Assembly (NCBI RefSeq): GCF_900476395.1
Contig: NZ_UIHB01000001.1
Location: 897,385-961,384 of the forward strand
DNA length: 64,000 bases
Direction: 5' to 3'
Source: Xanthomonas euroxanthea
GTDB lineage: Bacteria > Pseudomonadota > Gammaproteobacteria > Xanthomonadales > Xanthomonadaceae
Position numbers and translations under genes: made by a program. Below are positions 1-7,063 of the stretch, piece after piece (positions within the stretch are counted from its first letter, which is position 1; every line of letters starts with the position of its first letter). Below the pieces are notes generated by a model. The model was not told the DNA's origin. It saw only the letters and a list, made by a program, of their open reading frames with translations, and made no database searches.

Positions 1-198
1 GGTGCGGTCGCCGGCACGCCGCAGGTGGTGTTGCATGGCGTGCGCTCGGCGGTGGTGGGGTTCCATTATCGCGCGCAGTGGAGCGATGGCTGGAGCGGGG
101 GGCTCGACGCGCTGCCGGATGCGATCTCGCTGGAGCTGGACCTGGAGCAATGGGGCCGCGTACGCCAGTTGTTCCTGCTGCCGGAGGGGCGCGGATGA
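1..198 (+). CDS. gspJ: Type II secretion minor pseudopilin GspJ/XcsJ (C-terminal part)
   Basis: Only the last 65 codons are in the window, read in frame from base 1. They end in a typical GspJ tail: a residue run GFHYRAQWSDGW followed by LPDAISLELDLEQWGRVRQLFLLP, matching the family pattern of an aromatic 'Y...W' strand and an 'LP.a..l.l' strand. GspJ is a minor pseudopilin that, with GspI and GspK, caps the periplasmic pseudopilus of the type II secretion system. The stop overlaps the start of gspK by 4 bases (ATGA), so the genes are one operon. Family assignment rests on the tail and on gene order J-K-L-M-N. Confidence 0.8.
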   Translation, partial: GAVAGTPQVVLHGVRSAVVGFHYRAQWSDGWSGGLDALPDAISLELDLEQWGRVRQLFLLPEGRG

Positions 199-1187
199 CG
201 GCCTTGAATGCACGCAGGCAGCAACGTGGCGTCGCACTGCTGACGGTGCTGTTACTGGTCGCGGTGATGACGCTGCTGATGGTCGCGGTGCTGGACGATC
301 TGCGCTTTGGCCTGCGCCGCAGCGGCAACGGCGAGGCGATGACGCAGGCGCAGTGGTATGCGCTGGGCACCGAAACCGTTGCACGCGCGCGCCTGCAGGC
401 ACTGGCCAGGCGTGATCCGATGCGCACCACGCTGGAAGGCGGCTGGAACGATCAGCCGATCATCTTCCCGCTGGACGACGGCACGGTGAGCGTGCGCCTG
501 CGCGATCGCGGCGGCTGCTTCAATCTCAACAGCGTGGTCGCCGGTGCGCCCGAGCAATGGCAGCGCAGCGACGACGGCGCAGGCCAGTACCGCGCCTTGC
601 TGGACGTGCTGGGCATCGCACCGCAACAGGCACAGGCGCTGACCGATGCGCTGGTGGACTGGATCGACAGCGACAGCCAACCCGGCATACAGGGGGCCGA
701 AGACGCACACTATCTGCAATTGGCAGTGCCGCGACGCACCGGTGCGACCCTGCTGGCGGGCGTCGGCGAGCTGCGCGCCATTGCCGGCTACACGCCGCAG
801 GTGATCGCGCAGTTGCGGCCGTATGTGTGTGCATTGCCGGAGGCGCGCCTGTCGCCGGTCAATATCAATACGCTGCGCCCGCAAGATGCGCCGGTGTTGG
901 TGGCACTGACCGAAGGCGTTCTGGAACTGCCGGCCGCGCGCCGCGTCATCGCCGCGCGGCCGGCCGCAGGATGGCGCAACGTCAGGACCTTCCTGAGCCA
1001 GCCTGCGCTGATCCAGGCCGAGCCTTCCAATGCGGTGCTGGAACAGATCGCACTGCGCACCAGTTACTTCTCGCTCTACAGCCAGGTCGACCATGCAGGC
1101 GCGCAGGTGATGCTGGATGCCTTGCTGCAACAAGACCCTGCAGGGCGCGTGCGGCTGGTGGCGCGTCAATGGAGTTCCGACGAATGA
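195..1187 (+). CDS. gspK: Type II secretion minor pseudopilin GspK/XcsK
   Basis: 330 residues. The N terminus has the prepilin pattern: a short basic leader ending ARRQQRG, then the hydrophobic stretch VALLTVLLLVAVMTLLMVAV, so cleavage by the prepilin peptidase after the Gly is expected. As in other GspK proteins, the usual pseudopilin Glu at +5 is absent. The large globular domain contains the family signatures CFNLNS (around residue 110), a TDALVDWIDSD segment and INTLRPQDAPVL (helix-hairpin-helix-like). GspK sits at the tip of the pseudopilus with GspI and GspJ. The ATG at 195 was preferred over an in-frame ATG at 78 because it gives the prepilin leader and the ATGA overlap with gspJ. It also overlaps gspL by ATGA. 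Confidence 0.9.
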   Translation: MTALNARRQQRGVALLTVLLLVAVMTLLMVAVLDDLRFGLRRSGNGEAMTQAQWYALGTETVARARLQALARRDPMRTTLEGGWNDQPIIFPLDDGTVSVRLRDRGGCFNLNSVVAGAPEQWQRSDDGAGQYRALLDVLGIAPQQAQALTDALVDWIDSDSQPGIQGAEDAHYLQLAVPRRTGATLLAGVGELRAIAGYTPQVIAQLRPYVCALPEARLSPVNINTLRPQDAPVLVALTEGVLELPAARRVIAARPAAGWRNVRTFLSQPALIQAEPSNAVLEQIALRTSYFSLYSQVDHAGAQVMLDALLQQDPAGRVRLVARQWSSDE

Positions 1188-2272
1188 GTACCAGCTTGCT
1201 GTTGCTGCCCGCCGATGCCACTGCGCCGGCGATTGCCGTGCGTGTGGATGCGCATGGTCAGGTGCTGTCGCAGCGCCCGGCCAGCGCGCCGTGGGAACCG
1301 TCCGCACGTACCGTGCTGGTGGTGCCGGGCGTGGATGTACACCTGCGCTGGCTGTGCTTGCCCGGCCGCAGCATCGCGCAATCGGTCGCGGCTGCACGCC
1401 TGCACCTGGCCGAGCACCTGGCGGTCGAGACGCCGGGCCTGCATGTGGTGATCGCCGATCGCGTCGAGGCCGATGGCACGCGTCTGGTCGCTGCGGTGGA
1501 CGACGCGGTGATGCAGCAGTGGCTGGCGCGTGCAGCGCAGCTGGGTGTCGTTCCCGACGCGGTGGTGCCCGATTGCCTGTTGCTGGAACCCGGCGCGGAC
1601 GCTGCGGCAGCAGTGATGGACTGGGATGGCCGCTGGCTGATCCGCGGCGCAGGGCTGGCCTGCAGCCTGGAGCCGGAGGCCGCGCGCATGCTGCTGGGCG
1701 AACGCGCACCGGCAGCGCCGCCGGCACCTGACGCCGCGCAAGCCATTGCCGGCTTTGCGCGAGGCGCCATGCGCGCGCCGATCAACCTGCTGCAGCACGC
1801 ATTCGCCGCAAGGCCGGCCGCTGCACAGACGGTCACTCCGCGCCGTCTTGCGGTGCTGGCCGCGCTGGTGCTGCTGTCGCCGCTGGTGCTGTTGCTGGCG
1901 CAGACACTGCGCTACGAAATCGGCGCGCGCCTGCTGCAATCGCGCGCCGCCGCGCAGTTGGGCGTGCGCGATGCGGCGGCGGTACCGGCCGCATTGCAGG
2001 CACGCCGGCACGCGGGTGCGGCCGCCGATGTCCTGGCCGTGCAGCTCGGCAGCCTGTTCGCAGCGGTCGATGCCGTTCCGGCGGCGGAACTGGACCAGCT
2101 CGATTATCAGGCTGCGCAGCCGCTGCGCGGCACACTGCTGCACAGCGATGGCGCCAGCCTGCAACAGCTGTCCGCGCGGCTGGCCGAAGCAGGATGGCAG
2201 CTGCAGCCGGGCAGTAGCCAGACCGAAGACGATCGCATGCGGACACCGTTCGCACTGGAGCAGTCGCGATGA
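1184..2272 (+). CDS. gspL: Type II secretion inner-membrane platform protein GspL/XcsL
   Basis: 362 residues. GspL links the cytoplasmic ATPase GspE to GspM in the inner membrane. The N-terminal ~210 residues form the actin-like cytoplasmic domain (start MSTSLLLLPADA; segments LRWLCLPGRSIAQSV and DDAVMQQWL are typical). One membrane segment follows at about residues 222-245 (RRLAVLAALVLLSPLVLLL), then a small periplasmic ferredoxin-like domain. The ATG overlaps the gspK stop (ATGA) and the gene ends in an ATGA overlap with gspM, which shows translational coupling through the operon. Confidence 0.88.
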   Translation: MSTSLLLLPADATAPAIAVRVDAHGQVLSQRPASAPWEPSARTVLVVPGVDVHLRWLCLPGRSIAQSVAAARLHLAEHLAVETPGLHVVIADRVEADGTRLVAAVDDAVMQQWLARAAQLGVVPDAVVPDCLLLEPGADAAAAVMDWDGRWLIRGAGLACSLEPEAARMLLGERAPAAPPAPDAAQAIAGFARGAMRAPINLLQHAFAARPAAAQTVTPRRLAVLAALVLLSPLVLLLAQTLRYEIGARLLQSRAAAQLGVRDAAAVPAALQARRHAGAAADVLAVQLGSLFAAVDAVPAAELDQLDYQAAQPLRGTLLHSDGASLQQLSARLAEAGWQLQPGSSQTEDDRMRTPFALEQSR

Positions 2273-2745
2273 ATGCCTACCTGCAACGCAGCATGCAGTG
2301 GTGGCAGGCGCGCGCGCCGCGCGAGCGGCTGATGCTGGGCGTGATGTGCGCCGCACTGGCCGCGTTTGTCGGCTGGTACGCGCTCTACACCCCGTTGCGG
2401 CACTGGCACGCCCAGGCGCAGGAGCGCTATGCCGTTGCGGCGCAGCTGGTCCTGGACGCCTCTGCACAGGCATCGGCAAAAGAGCCCGCCACCGCGCCGG
2501 GCACTGCGGCGTTGGCCGAGCGCATCGCCAGCAGTGCACGCGATGCCGGCGTCAGCATCACCTTGCAGCAGCGCAGTGCAGCGGGTGGGGTGGAGGTGCA
2601 GATCGATGCGGTCAGTGCCGTCACCTTGTTCGGCTGGCTGGAGCGGCTGCGCCAGGCGCATGGCCTGGTGCCGACCCAACTGCGCATCGTGCGCGACCAG
2701 GGCCAACTCCGGGTACGCTGCGGGTTTGCGGAGCCTGCACCGTGA
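2269..2745 (+). CDS. gspM: Type II secretion inner-membrane platform protein GspM/XcsM
   Basis: 158 residues, the usual size for GspM. It has a short cytoplasmic N terminus rich in Arg/Trp (MQWWQARAPRERL), one transmembrane helix (LMLGVMCAALAAFVGWYAL), a coiled-coil-like alanine-rich linker and a periplasmic ferredoxin-like domain ending with VTLFGWLERLRQAHGL. GspM pairs with GspL to form the assembly platform. It overlaps both neighbours by 4 bases. Confidence 0.88.
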   Translation: MNAYLQRSMQWWQARAPRERLMLGVMCAALAAFVGWYALYTPLRHWHAQAQERYAVAAQLVLDASAQASAKEPATAPGTAALAERIASSARDAGVSITLQQRSAAGGVEVQIDAVSAVTLFGWLERLRQAHGLVPTQLRIVRDQGQLRVRCGFAEPAP

Positions 2746-3461
2746 CGCGCCTGCGCTGGATCCTGATCTCCCTGCTGATGGTGGGTGTCGCGCTGCTGGC
2801 ATGGCTGCCGCTGCGCCTGGTGCTGCCGCGGGAGGGCCTGCCATTCTCGGCGCTGGACGTGGAGGGGCCGGTATGGGCCGGCACCTTGCGGCAGGTGCAA
2901 TGGCAAGGCGTCGCCTTCGGCGATGTCACGGTACGGCCGCGGCTGTGGCCACTGGTGCGTGGAGAGCGCCAGGTGCACCTGCAGGCCACGCAGCTGCAAC
3001 TGCTGCTGGTGGATGGCGCGCAACACGGCATCCGCGATGCGCAGGGCCAGTTGCTGTTGCGCCAGCCAGCGGGCATGGCGTTGATCGATCTGGCATTGGA
3101 GCTGCAGCAGGTGGATCTGTTGTTCAATGCCGCCGGCTGCGTGCAGGCCGCTGGGCGGGTTGGCCTGCAAGTGCTGGCAAGTGGGGCGGGCGAGCTGCCC
3201 GGGCTACCGCCGTTGCGCCTGACCGGACAACCGCGCTGCATGGGCGATACCGCCGTGCTGACCCTGCTGCCCGACGCCGCGCTGCCTGCCGGCGTACAGG
3301 CCGATGCACAGCTGCAGCTGTGGGGCGATGGACGCTGGCAGCTGCAGTCGCGTGTCGATCCGGGGCAGGACGCGGTGCTGGGCGTGGGCCTGCAACTGCT
3401 GGGCTTTGCCGCCACCCCGGAGCGCACCTTGCTGCGCGTCGACCAGGGGCAACTGCGCTGA
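2742..3461 (+). CDS. gspN: Type II secretion protein GspN/XcsN
   Basis: 239 residues, starting with GTG at 2742 inside the gspM stop (GTGA overlap). One N-terminal membrane anchor (RWILISLLMVGVALLAWLPL) is followed by the GspN motif region LDVEGPVWAGTLRQVQWQG and a beta-rich periplasmic part. GspN is an accessory bitopic protein found only in some type II systems. The next gene is not the secretin gspD: about 725 bases without a gene follow. In the Xps system of Xanthomonas gspD closes the operon after gspN, whereas in the Xcs system C and D come first, so this operon is more likely Xcs. That assignment is inference from gene order. Confidence 0.85.
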   Translation: MTRLRWILISLLMVGVALLAWLPLRLVLPREGLPFSALDVEGPVWAGTLRQVQWQGVAFGDVTVRPRLWPLVRGERQVHLQATQLQLLLVDGAQHGIRDAQGQLLLRQPAGMALIDLALELQQVDLLFNAAGCVQAAGRVGLQVLASGAGELPGLPPLRLTGQPRCMGDTAVLTLLPDAALPAGVQADAQLQLWGDGRWQLQSRVDPGQDAVLGVGLQLLGFAATPERTLLRVDQGQLR

Positions 3462-3870
3462 GCGCAGCTTTGCTCGCCGGGCGTGGCGCGATTTTCCATC
3501 TGCACCATTCGCGTGCATGGGCACAGCCGGTGTCCTTGTCCCGGCCAACGCAGCGCCGCTTCTATCCAGTCCGCTGACATCGTTGTCGCCCTGGCGCGGC
3601 CAGCAGTCATCGCTGCAGCGCGTGGCTGCGGCGACGCGGCAGGCATGCCGCCCTCGATGACGTAGAAGCGCGCGGCACTGGACTGTGATGCCACCCACAA
3701 TGCTTTCGGTGCATCGGATGCCGCCGGATCCTTGGAGAATTGGTCTGGTTACCGGCGATTGGTCGGTGACTGGTCCTGTGACAACGATACCCGCGCCGCA
3801 CCCAAATGACCCTGCACGCACCGTCGAAGGTCTTTAAAAACAGGCCTTGGCGCGCGATCCCGGCCGGGCG

Positions 3871-3882
3871 GAAAACGCTTTC
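3871..3882. promoter_or_regulatory. LacI-type operator candidate upstream of TonB receptor 1
   Basis: GAAAACGCTTTC is palindromic in five of six base pairs around a central CG, the signature of LacI/GalR-family operators. It lies 12 bp upstream of a TTGACA -35 element. A LacI regulator (NagQ) is encoded 12 kb downstream, but this box differs from the palindrome before the second receptor, so the cognate repressor may be another protein. Confidence 0.35.
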
Positions 3883-3893
3883 GACAGTGACTG

Positions 3894-3922
3894 TTGACAG
3901 GATCTTTTAAAGACCATAAGAA
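3894..3922 (+). promoter_or_regulatory. Sigma70-like promoter of TonB receptor 1
   Basis: TTGACA at 3894-3899, a 17-bp spacer and TAAGAA at 3917-3922. The long untranslated leader to 4187 (about 260 bases) is unexplained. The right arm of the 11-bp inverted repeat lies between the -35 and -10 boxes. Confidence 0.4.
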
Positions 3923-4186
3923 TCAAATCCACTGAATTGGTATTTGCCAGTCAGGGCCGTTGATCAGCAATGACAGGCGATGACCGTCCTGGGAGGGAGA
4001 CGGCATCGGCACCCACGGGGGGCCGTACGGGGTGCTCGCAGACAACAGATCGCAGGCGGTTCCGGACGTCCGGAACTGGTGGCCTGTGCGCGTGTGGGTG
4101 GGTTGCCCAACGCCGGGATCTGTCAGCGCTGATCGATCGGAATGCCAGCCGCGTCGTCGTCCAGCCATTCCACCTCAGGATCTCCC

Positions 4187-6895
4187 ATGTCACCTGTCCC
4201 GCGTGCCGCGTTGCGTTGTTGTTCGCCCTCCTCGCTGTCCCTCGCCATTGCGCTGTCGCTGCTTGCCTGCGGCGCCAACGCGCAGGCGCAGGAATCGCCG
4301 CCGGCGGCATCGGCGCAGATTTCCCAGCTCGACACCGTCAAGGTCACCAGCTCCTACCAAAAGAGCCTGATCACCGCGATGGATAACAAGCGCGACGACG
4401 TGCGCATGACCGATGGCATCTCCGCGCAGGACATCGGCAAGTTTCCCGCCGAGAACATCGCCGAGGCAATCCAGCGCATTCCCGGCGTGCAGATCTCCAC
4501 CATCAACGGGCGCGGCTCCACCATCAGCGTGCGTGGCCTGGGCCCGCAGTATTCGGCCACCACCATCAACGGCCAGGTGATCAAGAGCGCCGACTTCACC
4601 GATGGGTTCCGCTACGACATCATCCAGCCGGAGGTGGCCGCCGGGATCGAGGTGATCAAGTCGCCGTCGGCGGACATGGATGCCGGTGGCCTGTCCGGCA
4701 CGGTCAACATCAACACCACCAAACCGCTGGATTACCAGCAGACCAAGCTGCTGTTCTCGGCCAAGACCCAGTATGCGGAATTTTCCGGTGGCTCGCCCAC
4801 GCCCAAGGGCGTGCTGACCTATATCGACCAGTTCAAGGTCGGCGGCGGCGAACTGGGCGTGTTCCTCAGTGCCGGCTACCAGAAGCTCAAGGACCGCGCC
4901 GATTATCTGTGGATCGACCGCTGGTACACGCAGGACATCGACGCCGGCACCTTGTACATCCCGCGCCGCCCGCGCTATCGCTCGATCGAGCGCGAGACCA
5001 CCCGCAAGATGTTCAACGGCGGCCTGCAGTGGAAGCCCAACGACCAGCTGGAGATGAACCTCACTGCGCTGTATTCGCAGGACAAGACCGCCAACGACAT
5101 GAACCAGCTGGTGTACTCGTTCGAGCGCACCCCGCTGACGGTGCTGCAGACCAACGGCCTGACCGCCACGCAGGTGGCGGCATCGGACTACTGGCTGGAA
5201 AACAATCGCCAGATCGAACAACACGACCTGTCCACGCAGTTGCTCAGCTACGACTTCAAGTGGAAGGGCGATGCCTGGACGCTCAGTGGCGCGGCCAATT
5301 ACACCCAGGGCAAGACCGACGAAAACGAGCGCGCCGCGATCCTGGGCCGGATTCCCTCGGCGACATTGCTGGATACCTCCAATCCCGACGCGATCTCGCT
5401 GACCACCGATGCCGACGCCACCGATGCCAGCGCCTGGGACAAGGCCAATCTGGTGCGTAGCGAGTATCCCAACGGTTCCATCCAGTCGCTCAGCAACAAG
5501 GAATGGTCGCTGCAGCTGGATGCCGAACGGTATCTGGAGCTGGGTGCATTGAATGCGGTGCGCTTCGGCGCCAAATACCGCCGCGAGACCTTCGAGCGCG
5601 ATGTGCGCCGGCGCGACTTCCTGTATCTGCTCAGGACCGGTGCCGTATCGGGCTTCGACATGTTCCCGGAACTGTCGGCCGCCAACAGCACGGTGAGCAA
5701 CTTCCTCGACGGGCAGCTCGCCTCGCAGGACAGCTGGGTCACTCCGGATATCGCCGCCTACGCGCGCTCGCTGGCGGCCGCCGGCATCAGCGTGCCGGTC
5801 CTGTTCGCGCCGCAAAGCAGCTACAGCATCGAGAACGACATTTCCTCGGCCTATGCGATGGCGCGCATCGACACCGACATCGGCAGCATGCGCCTGCGCG
5901 GCAACCTCGGCCTGCGCTACGAAAACACCAAGCGCACCACCGACACCTACCTGACCCAGGCGCAGGCCGCCAGCGACGATGCCAATGTGGTGATCGGCAC
6001 CGCGCGTGCGCCGTACGACTATTCCAACTGGCTGCCCAGCCTGAACCTGGTGCTGGACATGCGCGAGGACCTGCTGCTGCGTTTTGCCGCCGCCAAGGTG
6101 CTGGTACGGCCGATCCTGGACAGCAATACCGCCATTGCCTCGACCATTTCCACCGGCACCAATACCGGCGGCACGACGACCTATGTCGTCACCCAGGGCC
6201 AGACCGATCTGAAGGCGCTGACCGCCGACCAGGCCGACCTGAGCCTGGAGTGGTATTACGGCAATGGCGGCGCGCTCACCGTGGCCGGCTTCTGGAAGAA
6301 CATCAAGAACGGCACCTTCAACAGCATCGTCTGCCCGGCCGCCTTCAACGGCACTGCGCTGTCCAGCAACGCGGCCGGCGACTGCGTGGACAGCGGCGGC
6401 GATATCTACGAGATCACCGCCACCACCAACGATCCGAGCAAGGTCAAGATCCGCGGCTACGAACTGGGCTGGACGCAATCGCTGGATGCCTGGTTGCCGA
6501 TCGACGGCTTCGGGGTGACCACCAACTTCACCCGGGTGATTCCGCAGCGCGATACCGATTTCCAGATCCGCAACCTGTCCGAACAGACCTGGAACGCCAC
6601 CGCGTACTGGGAGAGCACGCATTATTCGGCGCGCGTCTCGCTCAACCATCGCAGCGAGTACGAACAGGACAGCAGCGACAGCTTCTTCGCGCGCGAAGGC
6701 CACACCATGAAGGCGCGCACGCAGCTGGATGCGGTGCTTGGCTACCAGGTCAACGACAGGCTGAGCTTCCAGCTGGGTGGCCTGAATCTCACCAACCGCA
6801 CCGAGGAGGCGTACAAGGACATCGCCAGCCGCTGGCAGATGACCGGTGTCACCGGTCGCAGTTACTACCTGTCGATGCAGTGGGACATGCTGTGA
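4187..6895 (+). CDS. TonB-dependent outer-membrane receptor (Xanthomonas-Caulobacter type)
   Basis: 902 residues. A signal peptide (SLSLAIALSLLACGANAQAQ) is followed by a TonB-box-like stretch DTVKVTSS, the plug domain (AQDIGKFPAENIAEAIQRIP, then GRGSTISVRGLGP and INGQVIKS) and a 22-strand barrel ending in YYLSMQWDML. The wording of the plug is typical of the large oligosaccharide-uptake receptor family found in Xanthomonas and Caulobacter. Position next to a GH2, a GH89 and the nag genes suggests it imports GlcNAc-containing glycans. ATG 4187 was chosen because it gives a proper signal peptide; an in-frame ATG at 4142 would add 15 residues. The C terminus is Leu rather than the usual Phe. 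Confidence 0.9.
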   Translation: MSPVPRAALRCCSPSSLSLAIALSLLACGANAQAQESPPAASAQISQLDTVKVTSSYQKSLITAMDNKRDDVRMTDGISAQDIGKFPAENIAEAIQRIPGVQISTINGRGSTISVRGLGPQYSATTINGQVIKSADFTDGFRYDIIQPEVAAGIEVIKSPSADMDAGGLSGTVNINTTKPLDYQQTKLLFSAKTQYAEFSGGSPTPKGVLTYIDQFKVGGGELGVFLSAGYQKLKDRADYLWIDRWYTQDIDAGTLYIPRRPRYRSIERETTRKMFNGGLQWKPNDQLEMNLTALYSQDKTANDMNQLVYSFERTPLTVLQTNGLTATQVAASDYWLENNRQIEQHDLSTQLLSYDFKWKGDAWTLSGAANYTQGKTDENERAAILGRIPSATLLDTSNPDAISLTTDADATDASAWDKANLVRSEYPNGSIQSLSNKEWSLQLDAERYLELGALNAVRFGAKYRRETFERDVRRRDFLYLLRTGAVSGFDMFPELSAANSTVSNFLDGQLASQDSWVTPDIAAYARSLAAAGISVPVLFAPQSSYSIENDISSAYAMARIDTDIGSMRLRGNLGLRYENTKRTTDTYLTQAQAASDDANVVIGTARAPYDYSNWLPSLNLVLDMREDLLLRFAAAKVLVRPILDSNTAIASTISTGTNTGGTTTYVVTQGQTDLKALTADQADLSLEWYYGNGGALTVAGFWKNIKNGTFNSIVCPAAFNGTALSSNAAGDCVDSGGDIYEITATTNDPSKVKIRGYELGWTQSLDAWLPIDGFGVTTNFTRVIPQRDTDFQIRNLSEQTWNATAYWESTHYSARVSLNHRSEYEQDSSDSFFAREGHTMKARTQLDAVLGYQVNDRLSFQLGGLNLTNRTEEAYKDIASRWQMTGVTGRSYYLSMQWDML

Positions 6896-7063
6896 TGAGG
6901 CGCGAACAAGCGCTGTGCGGCCATGCGCCGCTGCGTGCGGCGGCGGCCAGGAGTGAGTGCAACGCCGCCGCCGTGATGAAAGCGCGTTATGCCGCGGCCG
7001 TGGGAGTGGCTGCGCCGCGCGCCCCTCATTGCATGCCTGCAGTGCAGTCGAGCGGTCGCTGTC

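Larger units (their letters stand above)
3462..4186. promoter_or_regulatory. Gene-free 725-bp region with candidate operators and promoter of TonB receptor 1
   Basis: No convincing gene lies here. Between about 3738 and 3780 the half-site TGGTC occurs three times in direct orientation (3741, 3760, 3771). Further down are an 11-bp inverted repeat GGTCTTTAAAA (3829-3839) / TTTTAAAGACC (3905-3915), a LacI-type palindrome GAAAACGCTTTC (3871-3882), and a 5+1+5 palindrome ACAGTGACTGT (3884-3894). A sigma70-like promoter, TTGACA (3894-3899) - 17 bp - TAAGAA (3917-3922), overlaps the right arm of the inverted repeat. The arrangement suggests regulated transcription of the receptor gene at 4187. The elements are seen in the sequence, their use is inferred. 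Confidence 0.5.

Noticed and set aside
252-1727. 491-codon open frame on the minus strand opposite gspK/gspL
   Set aside because: Arg/Pro/His/Gln-rich text typical of antisense of high-GC genes, no domain, and the plus-strand genes are certain.
3483-3665. 60-codon plus-strand frame after gspN
   Set aside because: No ribosome site, no domain, composition of random high-GC sequence. gspD was specifically looked for here and is absent.
4190-6703. 837-codon open frame on the minus strand under TonB receptor 1
   Set aside because: Repetitive Gly/Val/Arg composition from antisense reading, no start signal, and the plus-strand receptor has all domains.
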